Positions 45,149 through 53,991 of a DNA stretch of 64,000 bases are shown here, piece after piece. Below the pieces are notes generated by a model. The model saw only the letters and a program-made list of their open reading frames with translations. It searched no databases and was not told the origin of the DNA. The first letter of the stretch is position 1; every line of letters starts with the position of its first letter. The translations under genes and the position numbers were made by a program. Origin of the DNA: UBA4802 sp964509195 (GTDB taxonomy: Bacteria; Spirochaetota; UBA4802; UB4802); the NCBI GenBank assembly GCA_964509195.1, contig CAZDWJ010000004.1, positions 124,001 to 188,000 of the forward strand. The letters are read 5' to 3'.

Positions 45149-45571
45149 ATGGCTTTAGCAAAATCTGGTGGTGATGTTGCAAATAATGTCATTGGTGAGA
45201 ATTCGTACTTCAGCGGCAAATTTCTCATTAATGGTTCTTTGCGCATAGATGGCCGTTTTGAAGGCAAATATTTACAGGCTGATCAGCTGTATATAGGCCC
45301 AAATGGAAAAGTTAAAACCAATATCAATGCAGTTTCAGTTATTATTGAAGGCCTTGTTATAGGTAACATTAATGCCACTAACAGAGTATTGCTGATGCCC
45401 ACGGCAAAAATATTAGGCGATATTAAAACACCAGAACTGATAATACAAAATGGTGTAATATTAGAAGGTCGTTGCACCATATCGAATGATCTCAAGATTT
45501 CTTCCAAGGACCTCATTGAAAGCGAATATGAAAAAAATAAAATAATTCCAGAGGAGTTTCTTGCAGATTAA
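45149..45571 (+). CDS. Bactofilin
   Basis: A 140-residue polymer-forming cytoskeletal protein with the single bactofilin (DUF583) domain: NVIGENSYFSGKFLINGSLR, then short repeats such as GRFEG, GKVKTNINA, GLVIGNINA and AKILGDIKTPEL that build a right-handed beta-helix. The tails are short, as usual. Bactofilins assemble at the inner membrane and organise cell-wall enzymes. An M23 peptidase lies close by (43107, opposite strand). GCAGG sits about 10 bases upstream of its ATG. It overlaps the pdxA start by 11 bp. Confidence 0.93.
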   Translation: MALAKSGGDVANNVIGENSYFSGKFLINGSLRIDGRFEGKYLQADQLYIGPNGKVKTNINAVSVIIEGLVIGNINATNRVLLMPTAKILGDIKTPELIIQNGVILEGRCTISNDLKISSKDLIESEYEKNKIIPEEFLAD

Positions 45572-46550
45572 GAAACCCATAGTAGCTATTACCATTGGTG
45601 ATCCAGCTGGTATTGGGCCTGAAGTTACATTAAAAGCATTACAGGATTTTAAAGCATTACCGTGTATCCCTCTGGTGGTGTGCAGGGTTAGTATATTAGA
45701 GAAATATTATAAACATCTGATGCTTTCGTGGGATATACTGGATTTAGAGCAGATTAGAACTTCTACTATAATAAACAAACCATCATTCATAAATATACAT
45801 TCTGATACTCCTGTGCCACAACCCTCGTGTGGCAATGAACTTACAGGCAAAGAAAGCCTGACATATATAGATGCGGCTATAACTCTGTGGAAATTGAAAT
45901 TAATTGATGGCATGGTAACAGGCCCAGTTAATAAATCCCTGGTAGAAAAATGGGTGCCATTTATAGGCCATACTGAATATATCGCAGAACAAGTACATGA
46001 AGAAAACCCAAGAATGCTCATGTATTCGGGGAAGTATAATGTAATGCTGGTTACTACGCACGTGCCAGTTTTTACGCTAAAAGACATTGTTGGCTATGAT
46101 GTAGTATTAAAAACAATCCATATATGCCAAAAAAGCATGTCTAGAATAATGAAAAAAAAACCAAGGATAGCTGTATGCGGTCTTGATCCACATTGTGGAG
46201 ATGAAGGGGCAATAGGCAATTTTGACAAAGAAGTAACTGCAAAAGCAGTATCTTATGCACAATCACAAGGGATCATAATTGAAGGGCCATATTCTGCCGA
46301 TACTATATTTATACCAGATCGCTGGGAAAAGTTTGATTGTGTCATAGCTTATTATCATGACCAGGGATTGATACCCTTTAAAATGCTGGCATTTGATGAA
46401 GGGGTGAATGTAACGGTTGGATTATCTATTATAAGAACTTCAGTTGATCATGGAACTGCATTTGATATAGCCGGGAAAGATTGCGCTAAGTTTGCCAGTA
46501 TGAAAAAAGCTATAGAATTGGCTAGCTATTTAGCTTCAGAAGAGGAATAA
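45561..46550 (+). CDS. pdxA: 4-hydroxythreonine-4-phosphate dehydrogenase
   Basis: About 329 residues, an NAD-dependent enzyme in pyridoxal 5'-phosphate biosynthesis. Family motifs: ITIGDPAGIGPEVTLKAL at the start, VTGPVNKSLV, FIGHTEYIAEQ (metal-binding His), LDPHCGDEG and YHDQGLIPFKML (metal-binding His). The start is a TTG with GAGGAG 4 bases before it, overlapping the bactofilin end by 11 bp, which fits translational coupling. No pdxJ is seen. The link to bactofilin looks like operon sharing rather than shared function. Confidence 0.95.
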   Translation: MQIKKPIVAITIGDPAGIGPEVTLKALQDFKALPCIPLVVCRVSILEKYYKHLMLSWDILDLEQIRTSTIINKPSFINIHSDTPVPQPSCGNELTGKESLTYIDAAITLWKLKLIDGMVTGPVNKSLVEKWVPFIGHTEYIAEQVHEENPRMLMYSGKYNVMLVTTHVPVFTLKDIVGYDVVLKTIHICQKSMSRIMKKKPRIAVCGLDPHCGDEGAIGNFDKEVTAKAVSYAQSQGIIIEGPYSADTIFIPDRWEKFDCVIAYYHDQGLIPFKMLAFDEGVNVTVGLSIIRTSVDHGTAFDIAGKDCAKFASMKKAIELASYLASEEE

Positions 46551-46556
46551 TACCAA

Positions 46557-47000
46557 ATGAATACCACAATGCTTTCTACATCGTTGATGATTTTTGCAAC
46601 AATATGGGGATTGTCGGTGCTGCTTTTATGGATGCGTCCAAGAATTGAAATTATATGGAAAATTGCAGCTTCAGGAATATTTGGTTTTTATGTATGGTTC
46701 TTTTATCAGGACCTTGTAAAAGGCTACAAACAATTTGAAAAAGACTGGTATATGGTAACTATCGCCTTTATAAAAGAATTCAGTGCACTGATCTTTGCCA
46801 ATATGTTTTTTCTGTGGCCGTTAGCGCTGATAATTATTTTTTACAAGGCAGATGATGTTGGTGCTGAACGATTGCTGAAATTTATGTGTATATTTACATT
46901 AGTTGTATGGCTTGTCTTCACATTATATACATTTTACAGTAAACAGATTGACAATTTTTTGTTTCACACTCTTCGCGAAATGATTCCCAATGCTAAGTAA
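46557..47000 (+). CDS. Membrane protein of unknown function
   Basis: A 147-residue protein with about four transmembrane helices (near 5-25, 30-48, 72-100 and 112-132) and very short loops. No signal for a known family. It starts 6 bp after pdxA and overlaps the following TPR gene by 11 bp, so all three are on one message. Confidence 0.65.
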   Translation: MNTTMLSTSLMIFATIWGLSVLLLWMRPRIEIIWKIAASGIFGFYVWFFYQDLVKGYKQFEKDWYMVTIAFIKEFSALIFANMFFLWPLALIIIFYKADDVGAERLLKFMCIFTLVVWLVFTLYTFYSKQIDNFLFHTLREMIPNAK

Positions 47001-47478
47001 TTCAATTCTTATTGCTCTAATCTGCATAATGCCACTAGAAAACCAGTTAGCTTCATCTGTTTGCAATGAGGCTACGATTCTGGCAAAAGAAAAAGAGTAT
47101 TCAAAAGCAAAGGAATTATTCATAAGAGCTATCGCTTTAAATCCGTATTACTATTGTGCGCATTATGGGTATGGCAAAACATGCCTGTACACTGGTGATA
47201 TAAAGAATGCAATAAAACATTTATCTATTGCAGTAAAACTTGATGCTACATCCGCTAATGGATGGTTTTATTTGGGTTTTGCGTATTTTTTTGGCAAAAA
47301 CTATGTTACAGCCAATCATTGTTTTATGAAAGCGTACCAGATAAATAGCTTTTTTGTTGAATCGCTGTATAATATAGCTGTTATATATGAAATGACTGGA
47401 GATCTGTATAAATCAAAAGTGTATTTTGATAAATATTTTTTTGAAAAAGATAAAAAAGAGACAGGTATTTTATTTTAG
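46990..47478 (+). CDS. TPR-repeat protein
   Basis: A 162-residue protein with three to four tetratricopeptide repeats: KEYSKAKELFIRAIALNPYY, GDIKNAIKHLSIAVKLDATS and NYVTANHCFMKAYQINSFFV, then GDLYKSKVYFDKYF. A short hydrophobic start (MLSNSILIALICIMPLE) may be a signal or anchor. TPR domains bind other proteins; here the partner is unknown. It ends the bactofilin-pdxA operon and is followed 38 bp later by a convergent STAS gene. Confidence 0.8.
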   Translation: MLSNSILIALICIMPLENQLASSVCNEATILAKEKEYSKAKELFIRAIALNPYYYCAHYGYGKTCLYTGDIKNAIKHLSIAVKLDATSANGWFYLGFAYFFGKNYVTANHCFMKAYQINSFFVESLYNIAVIYEMTGDLYKSKVYFDKYFFEKDKKETGILF

Positions 47479-47516
47479 AGATAAGAATGCACGCTCACTA
47501 CATAGCTATGTAATTA

Positions 47517-47849
47517 TTATCGCTTTTTCAGCATCTCATCAATAGAATTGAGCAGTGAAAAATAATCAAGCACCCGTGTAATTTTGAACAGTGTTTTTAT
47601 TGAGGGTGCAACATTAAGAAAATGCAATTTGCAGGAATTTTCTTCAAGTTTCTGGTGTATCTTAACCAGCGTGCCCAATGAAAAACTGTTAATGTACTGC
47701 ACATGTTTGCAATCAATTATTATATCAGTTATTGATTTATTAAAGTTAGTAAAAATAGCTCTTTCAAGATCTTCAGAGTTTTCCCTGATAATGTCCTCAT
47801 GGGGAGTTACCACAAGGATAGAATCCATCTTTGTTGTTTCAATAAACAT
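47517..47849 (-). CDS. STAS-domain anti-sigma factor antagonist
   Basis: A 110-residue single STAS domain of the SpoIIAA/RsbV type. The phospho-Ser region is DCKHVQYINSFSLGTLVKIH; the Ser before Leu-Gly in NSFSLG is the usual kinase target. Unphosphorylated protein binds an RsbW-like kinase and frees its sigma factor or regulator. An RsbW-like kinase lies at 34064 and a SpoIIE phosphatase at 7453; whether they are partners is unknown. It stands alone between convergent and same-strand neighbours. Confidence 0.9.
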   Translation of the reverse strand: MFIETTKMDSILVVTPHEDIIRENSEDLERAIFTNFNKSITDIIIDCKHVQYINSFSLGTLVKIHQKLEENSCKLHFLNVAPSIKTLFKITRVLDYFSLLNSIDEMLKKR

Positions 47850-47920
47850 AGTGCGTATTTTCTCACTTGTTAATTACCAGCACTGCAAGATATACAGTGC
47901 TGGTAAATTGTAAAAAAGTT

Positions 47921-48958
47921 TTATTCAATAGCTTTGATTGTTGTATCAGGTGCAATAATGTCAACAAATACTGACAGCACTGCAACGGGTGATACATTCC
48001 CTACCTTATCAACTGCTCTTGCCTCAATCAAGTGCTCACCGTTAGTGTCAAACTTAATTGCGCCAGTGTATGGTTTAAATTCACCTTTCCCATCCAGGCG
48101 AACAAGAATAGAAGAAAGACCAGATTCGGCATCACTTGCTGAAACAGTATAGTTGTAGTCAGATGTTGCAATTTTCTTCCCACTTCTATCAAGTAGTGGT
48201 TTATCGGGCTTAATTTCCACTATTGGTGCTTTATTATCAACAAATATGGATACATTGCCTTCAGTTAAATTAATTGGATTACCATTTTCATCCCTTGCAA
48301 CCAATGTGTATTTTTCAGTATAATTGGTTACATTGTCCATTGCTTTAACGCTCAAACTTATATCACCATCAGCAGGGATAGTAAATGGGGTGAGATATGG
48401 CTGATAGTTGGTTTTATCTATGCTGTACTCAACTGATTTTACTCCTGACAGTGCGTCCTTTGTTTCAATTACAAAAGTAAAATTTTTAGAAGCATACAGC
48501 TTGTCACCTGATTTAATAACAGGTGCAGATACGGAAACATTGACTACCGGTGGAGTGTTGTCTACTATTAATTTAAATGTCTTTGGATCTTCTTTGTTTC
48601 CCACTTTGTCAATGGCATAGTAGGTGATAGTATGTCTGCCTTCTTCATAGATAGTAAAAGGGCCCGTATATTCCATTTCATTGCCAGCATTCAGTTTATA
48701 CAGTATTTTATCTGTTGCAATGTTGTCTTTTGAAAACAGCTCAAATTTTACTTTGGAATTTACGAAAGTACTTACTCCATTGTTGAATGATACCGCTTTA
48801 AGTGCAGCGGTTGCTATCTCTTCCTTTTTTACCTCAGGTGATGCCGGGCTCTGTATATCGGGCTGAACCACGTTTTCCTTTGTAGCCTGTTGTGAAAATG
48901 TCAGTGAAGAGAATACTAATAGTATAGGCAATAACCATATAACATATTTTATCTTCAT
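47921..48958 (-). CDS. OmpL47-type surface protein with three beta-sandwich repeats
   Basis: A 345-residue exported protein with a signal peptide ending TFS-QQ. After a Glu/Pro-rich linker (about 25-50) come three similar repeats of about 95 residues, each ending with the pattern KAMDNVTN, AIDKVGN or RAVDKVGN followed by a VDN/VDI-P segment. This repeat is found in leptospiral OmpL47-type proteins, some of which bind host or surface ligands. AAAGGAGG precedes the ATG. Surface or periplasmic location is likely; function is unknown. It has its own transcript, 72 bp upstream of the STAS gene. Confidence 0.82.
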   Translation of the reverse strand: MKIKYVIWLLPILLVFSSLTFSQQATKENVVQPDIQSPASPEVKKEEIATAALKAVSFNNGVSTFVNSKVKFELFSKDNIATDKILYKLNAGNEMEYTGPFTIYEEGRHTITYYAIDKVGNKEDPKTFKLIVDNTPPVVNVSVSAPVIKSGDKLYASKNFTFVIETKDALSGVKSVEYSIDKTNYQPYLTPFTIPADGDISLSVKAMDNVTNYTEKYTLVARDENGNPINLTEGNVSIFVDNKAPIVEIKPDKPLLDRSGKKIATSDYNYTVSASDAESGLSSILVRLDGKGEFKPYTGAIKFDTNGEHLIEARAVDKVGNVSPVAVLSVFVDIIAPDTTIKAIE

Positions 48959-49083
48959 ATAACCTCCTTTTTAGTTTGTTATTCCTGATTTATGTATGTG
49001 AATGCTATTGAATAGTAACTGCTAAAATAAAAGTTTATTATTCTTTGCTTTTCCTTGTCAAATGAATTTTTTATTTTTTTTAG

Positions 49084-49491
49084 CTATTGCAAATAGGTGT
49101 TTGCTGTATTTAAAACCAACCTGATTAATTGATTTGCATTACCCTGACAGATCATTGATGGAGAATACTCAATTTTGCATTTGTGGCGATAGTTACCTTT
49201 ACTAATCTCAAGTATATAGTAATTCCCGTACGTATAGCAGTCTTTGCAATTCCAGATTCCCAGTGAAATAAGCTTTTCCACAAGCGATGCATATTCGTCT
49301 ACCGGGATAGAACGTTTTTTTCTGATATACTGCAGACTATTGGTTTCAATATACGCTTGTGATCCTACGCGTACTATAGTAATGAACCATTCCTGATAAT
49401 AAAATGGTGCTGGATGATAGGAAAGTGTAACTGAAAAATCTGGTGTGGGAGATTGTAATATTATGAGTAAGAAAAAGAAAATGGATTGCAT
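49084..49491 (-). CDS. Small secreted protein of unknown function
   Basis: A 135-residue protein with a hydrophobic signal segment (MQSIFFFLLIILQSPTPDFS). The mature part contains three Cys, two of them in a CKDCYTYGNY segment, and alternating strands (WFITIVRVGSQAYIETNSLQ). It starts 16 bp after the NUDIX gene on the same strand, so they share an operon. No family recognised. Confidence 0.65.
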   Translation of the reverse strand: MQSIFFFLLIILQSPTPDFSVTLSYHPAPFYYQEWFITIVRVGSQAYIETNSLQYIRKKRSIPVDEYASLVEKLISLGIWNCKDCYTYGNYYILEISKGNYRHKCKIEYSPSMICQGNANQLIRLVLNTANTYLQ

Positions 49492-49507
49492 GATTGTCCT
49501 TACAATA

Positions 49508-50092
49508 TCAGAAAAGCATTATTTCTTCTTTTGGAATTGTTGAGTATGGTGACAAAAAGTAAAGTAGGAGTGCTGTAACAATAATTGAATGATTAATAGA
49601 ACCATTCTGTATATACTCAAATACCTGTCTGGGTGTTAACGACATAATTTCAATATCTTCAGCCAAATCTAAGGATTGGTCCTGAACTTTTTTTGCATTT
49701 AGTGCACAGTAAAAATAAATATAATTGTTCATAATGGCAGGGTTTGCTGCCAGTTTTTTTAATAATACAATTTCTGTAGCTTCATAGCCTGTTTCTTCTA
49801 AAAGTTCACGTTGTGCTGATTTAGCAGGCTCCTCACCGGGATCAATAAGGCCTGCGACAGTTTCTATAGTATATTCATCAGTGCCTAATCGGTGCTGCTT
49901 TACTAAAACCAGATTGCCAACAGTATCAACGGCAACAATGTTAACCCAATCGGGATTATTGAGTATGAAAAAATCGTGATTCACTTTTTTTGTAGGGTGG
50001 TAGCACAAAAGTTTTTCAATAGAAAAAATTCTTTGTTTATTTATAGTATCACGTTTTTCTATCTGCCATTTATTCATAGTGTAGTAATCCAA
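49508..50092 (-). CDS. NUDIX hydrolase, probable ADP-ribose pyrophosphatase
   Basis: A 194-residue cytoplasmic hydrolase. The NUDIX box is complete: GLIDPGEEPAKSAQRELLEE followed by TGY, with the REUxEE metal ligands. The N-terminal strand VVAVDTVGNLVLVKQHRLGT and a VAGLIDPGEE lead-in fit the ADP-ribose pyrophosphatase group, whose role is to clear nucleoside diphosphate derivatives. Substrate is inferred. It is the first gene of a two-gene leftward operon with the secreted protein. The 250 bp upstream are AT-rich and empty. Confidence 0.9.
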   Translation of the reverse strand: MDYYTMNKWQIEKRDTINKQRIFSIEKLLCYHPTKKVNHDFFILNNPDWVNIVAVDTVGNLVLVKQHRLGTDEYTIETVAGLIDPGEEPAKSAQRELLEETGYEATEIVLLKKLAANPAIMNNYIYFYCALNAKKVQDQSLDLAEDIEIMSLTPRQVFEYIQNGSINHSIIVTALLLYFLSPYSTIPKEEIMLF

Positions 50093-50344
50093 ATATAATT
50101 ATTATTCTTAAATTAATATTTTTTATATTCCAGTTTATCACTACTATTTTAAGAATATCCTGTTATGCGTCATACATATATTACTTGTAATAGTTTGATA
50201 TTGGTCACCATGATTTGTATCGCATGCTTACTTTGTTTCACAAATAAGTGAGATGTCAATACATTTATATGTATTGTTTTAAAGATATATGACAATAAAA
50301 ATGTAAAAAAAAATCTTGATTTGTCAGGATAATATACTACAATC

Positions 50345-50883
50345 ATGAAAAATAAAGAAATCTGGAGGGTAGCCCTGTGTAAGTTAAAAACACCAGTATA
50401 TTTCTTGCTTGTTATGCTATTTCTTTGTTCCTGCGCACGTGAAGATTGGAAAGTAAAGAGGCATTTCGCCCAGAATATCGTCCAATGGTGGTTCCGTTTA
50501 CACTTGATAACGTACCTAGAAATGGTGATTTTGTAGAGTTTGATCTTATTGTGCAGGTAGCAAATTTTATACATCCAAGAGGAGGGCTGTGAGAATCTAT
50601 CCGTCTTGGCCTTTATGAGGATATGGTAAGGTTTAGGGAGTACCGGTTCACCATTGAATTGGTACTTTATGGGATGGTGCTGATTATGGTGTGATCAATT
50701 CAGATAAAAATGGCAATGCAGGATCAGCGGCATGGAATTGATGATATTTCGGGAGTTATTTCTGATATAAATGAAATTGCACAGAAGAATTCTCAGGCAA
50801 TTGAACAAATTGCTGAAGCTTCAAAATCACTGGTTGAAATGGTAGATAAATTTTCAGGCGAAATTAGAAATTATAAAGATTAA
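50345..50883 (+). pseudogene. Broken 7TM-DISM methyl-accepting chemotaxis protein
   Basis: Fragments of one large receptor survive. There is a lipoprotein-like start (LLVMLFLCSC), then in a second frame a DISMED-like beta-sandwich piece (VPFTLDNVPRNGDFVEFDLI, VANFIHPRGGL) with TGA at 50590 in place of an expected Trp. In the same frame ESIRLGLYEDMVRFREYRFT leads into the first membrane helix. Then a jump, with a large internal deletion, to the tail of a chemoreceptor (DISGVISDINEIAQKNSQAI, EQIAEASKSLVEMVDKFSGE). Six membrane helices and most of the signalling hairpin are missing. It is therefore a fossil receptor and should not signal. Confidence 0.75.
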
Positions 50884-51007
50884 ACCATATTTTGTTCTTG
50901 TAAATAGGGTAAACATACTTGCTACCTTGATTCATAAAAGAAAATATTGATTTTTTAACATTTAACCTTTACACATACAACAATGGTTGTTCAGGTAAAT
51001 ATCATTC

Positions 51008-51037
51008 TTGAAGACAGTTGGGTATGGTAAATATTAT
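51008..51037 (+). promoter_or_regulatory. Candidate promoter for the large barrel protein
   Basis: TTGAAG (51008-51013), 18-bp spacer, TATTAT (51032-51037), with AAGG between the -10 and the ATG at 51055. The leader would be very short. Confidence 0.4.
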
Positions 51038-51054
51038 ATTTAAGGTAAAGATTT

Positions 51055-53934
51055 ATGTTGAAACGTTTTTATGAAATGATCTTTATAATTTTTATTTGTG
51101 TATGTACGTGCTCCGTATATGCTGCAGGAATGTTTCATCCACGCTACAACTGGTATTCTATAAAAACCGAACATTTTTGGATACATTATCATGATGGTTT
51201 GGAACAACACGCGTTGCGGCTTGCACAAATAGCTGAAGAAGTTCATGGTAAACTAGTAAAAGATACCAAATGGCAGCCTTTTTTCAGAACAGATGTGGTG
51301 TTGTGTGATACCACTGATATGGCAAATGGGTTCTCTATGCCTTTCCCTTATAACAGAGTACAGCTTTTTGTGGTCATGCCACATGTTGAAGATGCGGGGT
51401 TGTCCAATACTGACAACTGGTTGCGCATGGTGTTTACCCATGAATATACGCATACACTTACTATTGATATGATTGGTGGTATTCCACAAGTTACACGCTA
51501 TTCATGTGGAAGGGTATGTTTCCCCAATCTGCTTATGCCTGTATGGGCTATTGAAGGCTATCCGGTGTTGCAGGAATCTAAAGAAAAGCCATGTGGAAGG
51601 CTCAATGCAAATTACACTCGGATGGTGCTCAGGCAGGAAGTGTATTCAAAAAACATTAAAGATATATCACAGGCAAGCCATTTCCCACGCCAATGGCCTG
51701 CAGGGATGGTGCCATATTTGTATGGGGGTTTATTTGTTGAGTTCTGTACGCGTAATTATCCCCAAAAAGATTTTAGTGAAATATTTGCAGAGAATGCGGA
51801 TAATATCCTGCCATTTCTAATGGAGAAGAATTTCAAGGATGTGTATGGTGCAAAGGCATATACATTATGGCATATGTGGCAGAAAGAATTGATGAATGAG
51901 ATGAATAATACAATTGCAGAAATAAAAAAACGCGGAGTTACAGATTATACTGTATTAACTAAAACGGGCTTTTACACAAGTGTTCCGCGATTTTATAACG
52001 ATGCTGTAGTCTTTGTTTCCATGACAAATAAAGAAAAGCCATCATTGATGAAATGTGATGTGCAGAATAAAAAGTTTACACGATTAACATACGTGAACAT
52101 GCCCAATAGCATTAGCGTACACAACAATGCTATTATTGTAAGTGATATCGAGTATTATCAATCATTTGATGTATTCAGAGATGTGTTTGTGTATGATAAC
52201 AGTTACAAACAAAAAACAAAAGGTTTGCGTGTGCACTACATAGAGCCTTTACACAATGGGCATGTGGCGATAGTATATGATAAAGGAATGTATTCACTTG
52301 TGCAAATGGATTCTTCATTTTCTGTATTAAAGTATTTAATACACAACACACCATGGCAGATTTCATATTTGCGGGTTTCGCCTGATGGCTCTAAGGCAGT
52401 GTTCAGCATTGTGCATAATGGCTTTAGCGATATAGCACTGTATGATCTTGCAAAACAGGAGATGATTCTTCTTACAAATGATTCTTTTGTTGATGTTCAT
52501 CCAACATTTTATCCCGACAGTCAGCGTGTTATCTTTTCATCTGACAGGGATGGAGTATATAATCTGTACGAGATAAACTATACCACTCAAAAGCTATCTC
52601 GTATCAGCAATGTCATTGGTGGCGCATTCTTCCCTGATGTAAGTAGTGATGGAACAACAATAGTGTTTTCTTCATACGAAGCCAATGGATACAACATTGC
52701 GCTGATGCCATACAGGGTAGGACAGTCACAGGAACTATCGCCCATAACCTTTACCATACCGCAAAATGGGGAACAAAAAGAAGTCTTAAAGGAATCATAC
52801 AACCCACTTTATTCTGTGATTGCGCCCTGGTGGTGGCCCTATCTATACAGTGAAGAATTATATACAGATAAATATGATAATCATATAGGTTTTTATACAT
52901 CGGGTAATGATACACTCTATCGGCACAGTTATTCACTGGGACTGGATTATGCATTTGTGCAGAAACGTATGACACTATCTGCTGATTATATCTATTCTGG
53001 GTTGTATCCCGATGTGTTTGCTGGATACAGCGATGAAGGCATTTTTGTTGATGATACGTTCCCCTGGGAGCCACCTGATGAAGTAGTTTATATGCGAAGA
53101 ACTCTGGAAAAGAAAGTAGTAGCAGGCATTTCAATTCCGTATCAAAAGTTTTATAATTACAATCAGTTACTTTTGTACTATACCTATGAAAAAACGATGA
53201 TTGATGAATATTATAAAAATATAGGTATTTTTACAACTGACACTGTCGTTGCAGGAGCCCATGCTGCTTTTATCCATGATGGCACCTATACAGGTAGCTG
53301 GTCAGTGAGTCCTGAGGATGGAGTGGTGTTTGAAGTCTATGGTGATATGTACCATTCTTCGTTATATTCGGATATATCATATTCTAAAGTGCGATCTGGT
53401 TTGTACTATTTTCTCCGTGGCTTTGATAACGATGTGTTTGTTTTTATGCTTCGCGGTGGCTATGCACATAATGCACCATACTATCTGTATCCGTATAATC
53501 TGGGACGTTATGCAAAAGGCAAAAGTCAGGGGATACCAACTGATGAAGATGCATACAGTATGCGAGGTTTTGCTAAAGATATGTTTTATGGCAACAGGCT
53601 TATGGTGGGAATTGTGGAATATCGCATACCTTTGGTTCAGAAAGATGCAGGTTACAGAATGCTACCGCTTATGTTCAGGGATATATGGTTGACACCGTTT
53701 GGTGAGTATGGTAACGTCTGGGTTAATTCAACAAAAGTTAGTGATTTTAAATATAGTATTGGAACTGAGTTGCATATTCGCTTTACGGCAGGCTACTGGG
53801 CTACAGTTGAAGGGTTTGGTGGTGTAGTTAAGGGTTTTGGCGATTATGGAGAAGTGCAGGTATATTTTGGCATAGCAACCGTCATGGAAGGAGCACTTAA
53901 GCAGCAGAATACTATCCGGAAAGTAATTCACTAA
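51055..53934 (+). CDS. Peptidase-MA-like domain, TolB-type propeller and C-terminal beta-barrel
   Basis: A 959-residue exported protein with a signal peptide ending VYA-AG. Residues about 25-290 resemble a gluzincin peptidase domain with HEYTH (HExxH, residues 129-133) and a following Glu in VWAIEGYP. Residues about 300-580 form a TolB/WD40-like propeller (PDGSKAVFSI, PDSQRVIFSSDRDGVYNLYE, SSDGTTIVFSSYEANGYNIA). From about 640 to the end alternating strands look like an outer-membrane barrel. Fusions of peptidase, propeller and barrel occur in some outer-membrane proteins of unknown role. Metal binding looks intact; the substrate is unknown. Confidence 0.78.
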   Translation: MLKRFYEMIFIIFICVCTCSVYAAGMFHPRYNWYSIKTEHFWIHYHDGLEQHALRLAQIAEEVHGKLVKDTKWQPFFRTDVVLCDTTDMANGFSMPFPYNRVQLFVVMPHVEDAGLSNTDNWLRMVFTHEYTHTLTIDMIGGIPQVTRYSCGRVCFPNLLMPVWAIEGYPVLQESKEKPCGRLNANYTRMVLRQEVYSKNIKDISQASHFPRQWPAGMVPYLYGGLFVEFCTRNYPQKDFSEIFAENADNILPFLMEKNFKDVYGAKAYTLWHMWQKELMNEMNNTIAEIKKRGVTDYTVLTKTGFYTSVPRFYNDAVVFVSMTNKEKPSLMKCDVQNKKFTRLTYVNMPNSISVHNNAIIVSDIEYYQSFDVFRDVFVYDNSYKQKTKGLRVHYIEPLHNGHVAIVYDKGMYSLVQMDSSFSVLKYLIHNTPWQISYLRVSPDGSKAVFSIVHNGFSDIALYDLAKQEMILLTNDSFVDVHPTFYPDSQRVIFSSDRDGVYNLYEINYTTQKLSRISNVIGGAFFPDVSSDGTTIVFSSYEANGYNIALMPYRVGQSQELSPITFTIPQNGEQKEVLKESYNPLYSVIAPWWWPYLYSEELYTDKYDNHIGFYTSGNDTLYRHSYSLGLDYAFVQKRMTLSADYIYSGLYPDVFAGYSDEGIFVDDTFPWEPPDEVVYMRRTLEKKVVAGISIPYQKFYNYNQLLLYYTYEKTMIDEYYKNIGIFTTDTVVAGAHAAFIHDGTYTGSWSVSPEDGVVFEVYGDMYHSSLYSDISYSKVRSGLYYFLRGFDNDVFVFMLRGGYAHNAPYYLYPYNLGRYAKGKSQGIPTDEDAYSMRGFAKDMFYGNRLMVGIVEYRIPLVQKDAGYRMLPLMFRDIWLTPFGEYGNVWVNSTKVSDFKYSIGTELHIRFTAGYWATVEGFGGVVKGFGDYGEVQVYFGIATVMEGALKQQNTIRKVIH

Positions 53935-53991
53935 AGTAAGGTTCTCAACAGGTATTATCTAATCTGATATGAAATATATGTTTGGATTTAA

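Noticed and set aside
50170..50574. 134-codon open frame on the minus strand
   Set aside because: It overlaps the chemoreceptor fossil, has no ribosome site and no recognisable domain, and its composition is that of a chance frame in AT-rich DNA.
25194..50592. TGA at expected Trp positions (25194 and 50590) as evidence for UGA-to-Trp recoding
   Set aside because: TGA is the normal stop of intact genes here, for example the CheY-like gene (418-420) and motA (55974-55976), and both sites lie in genes with other lesions.
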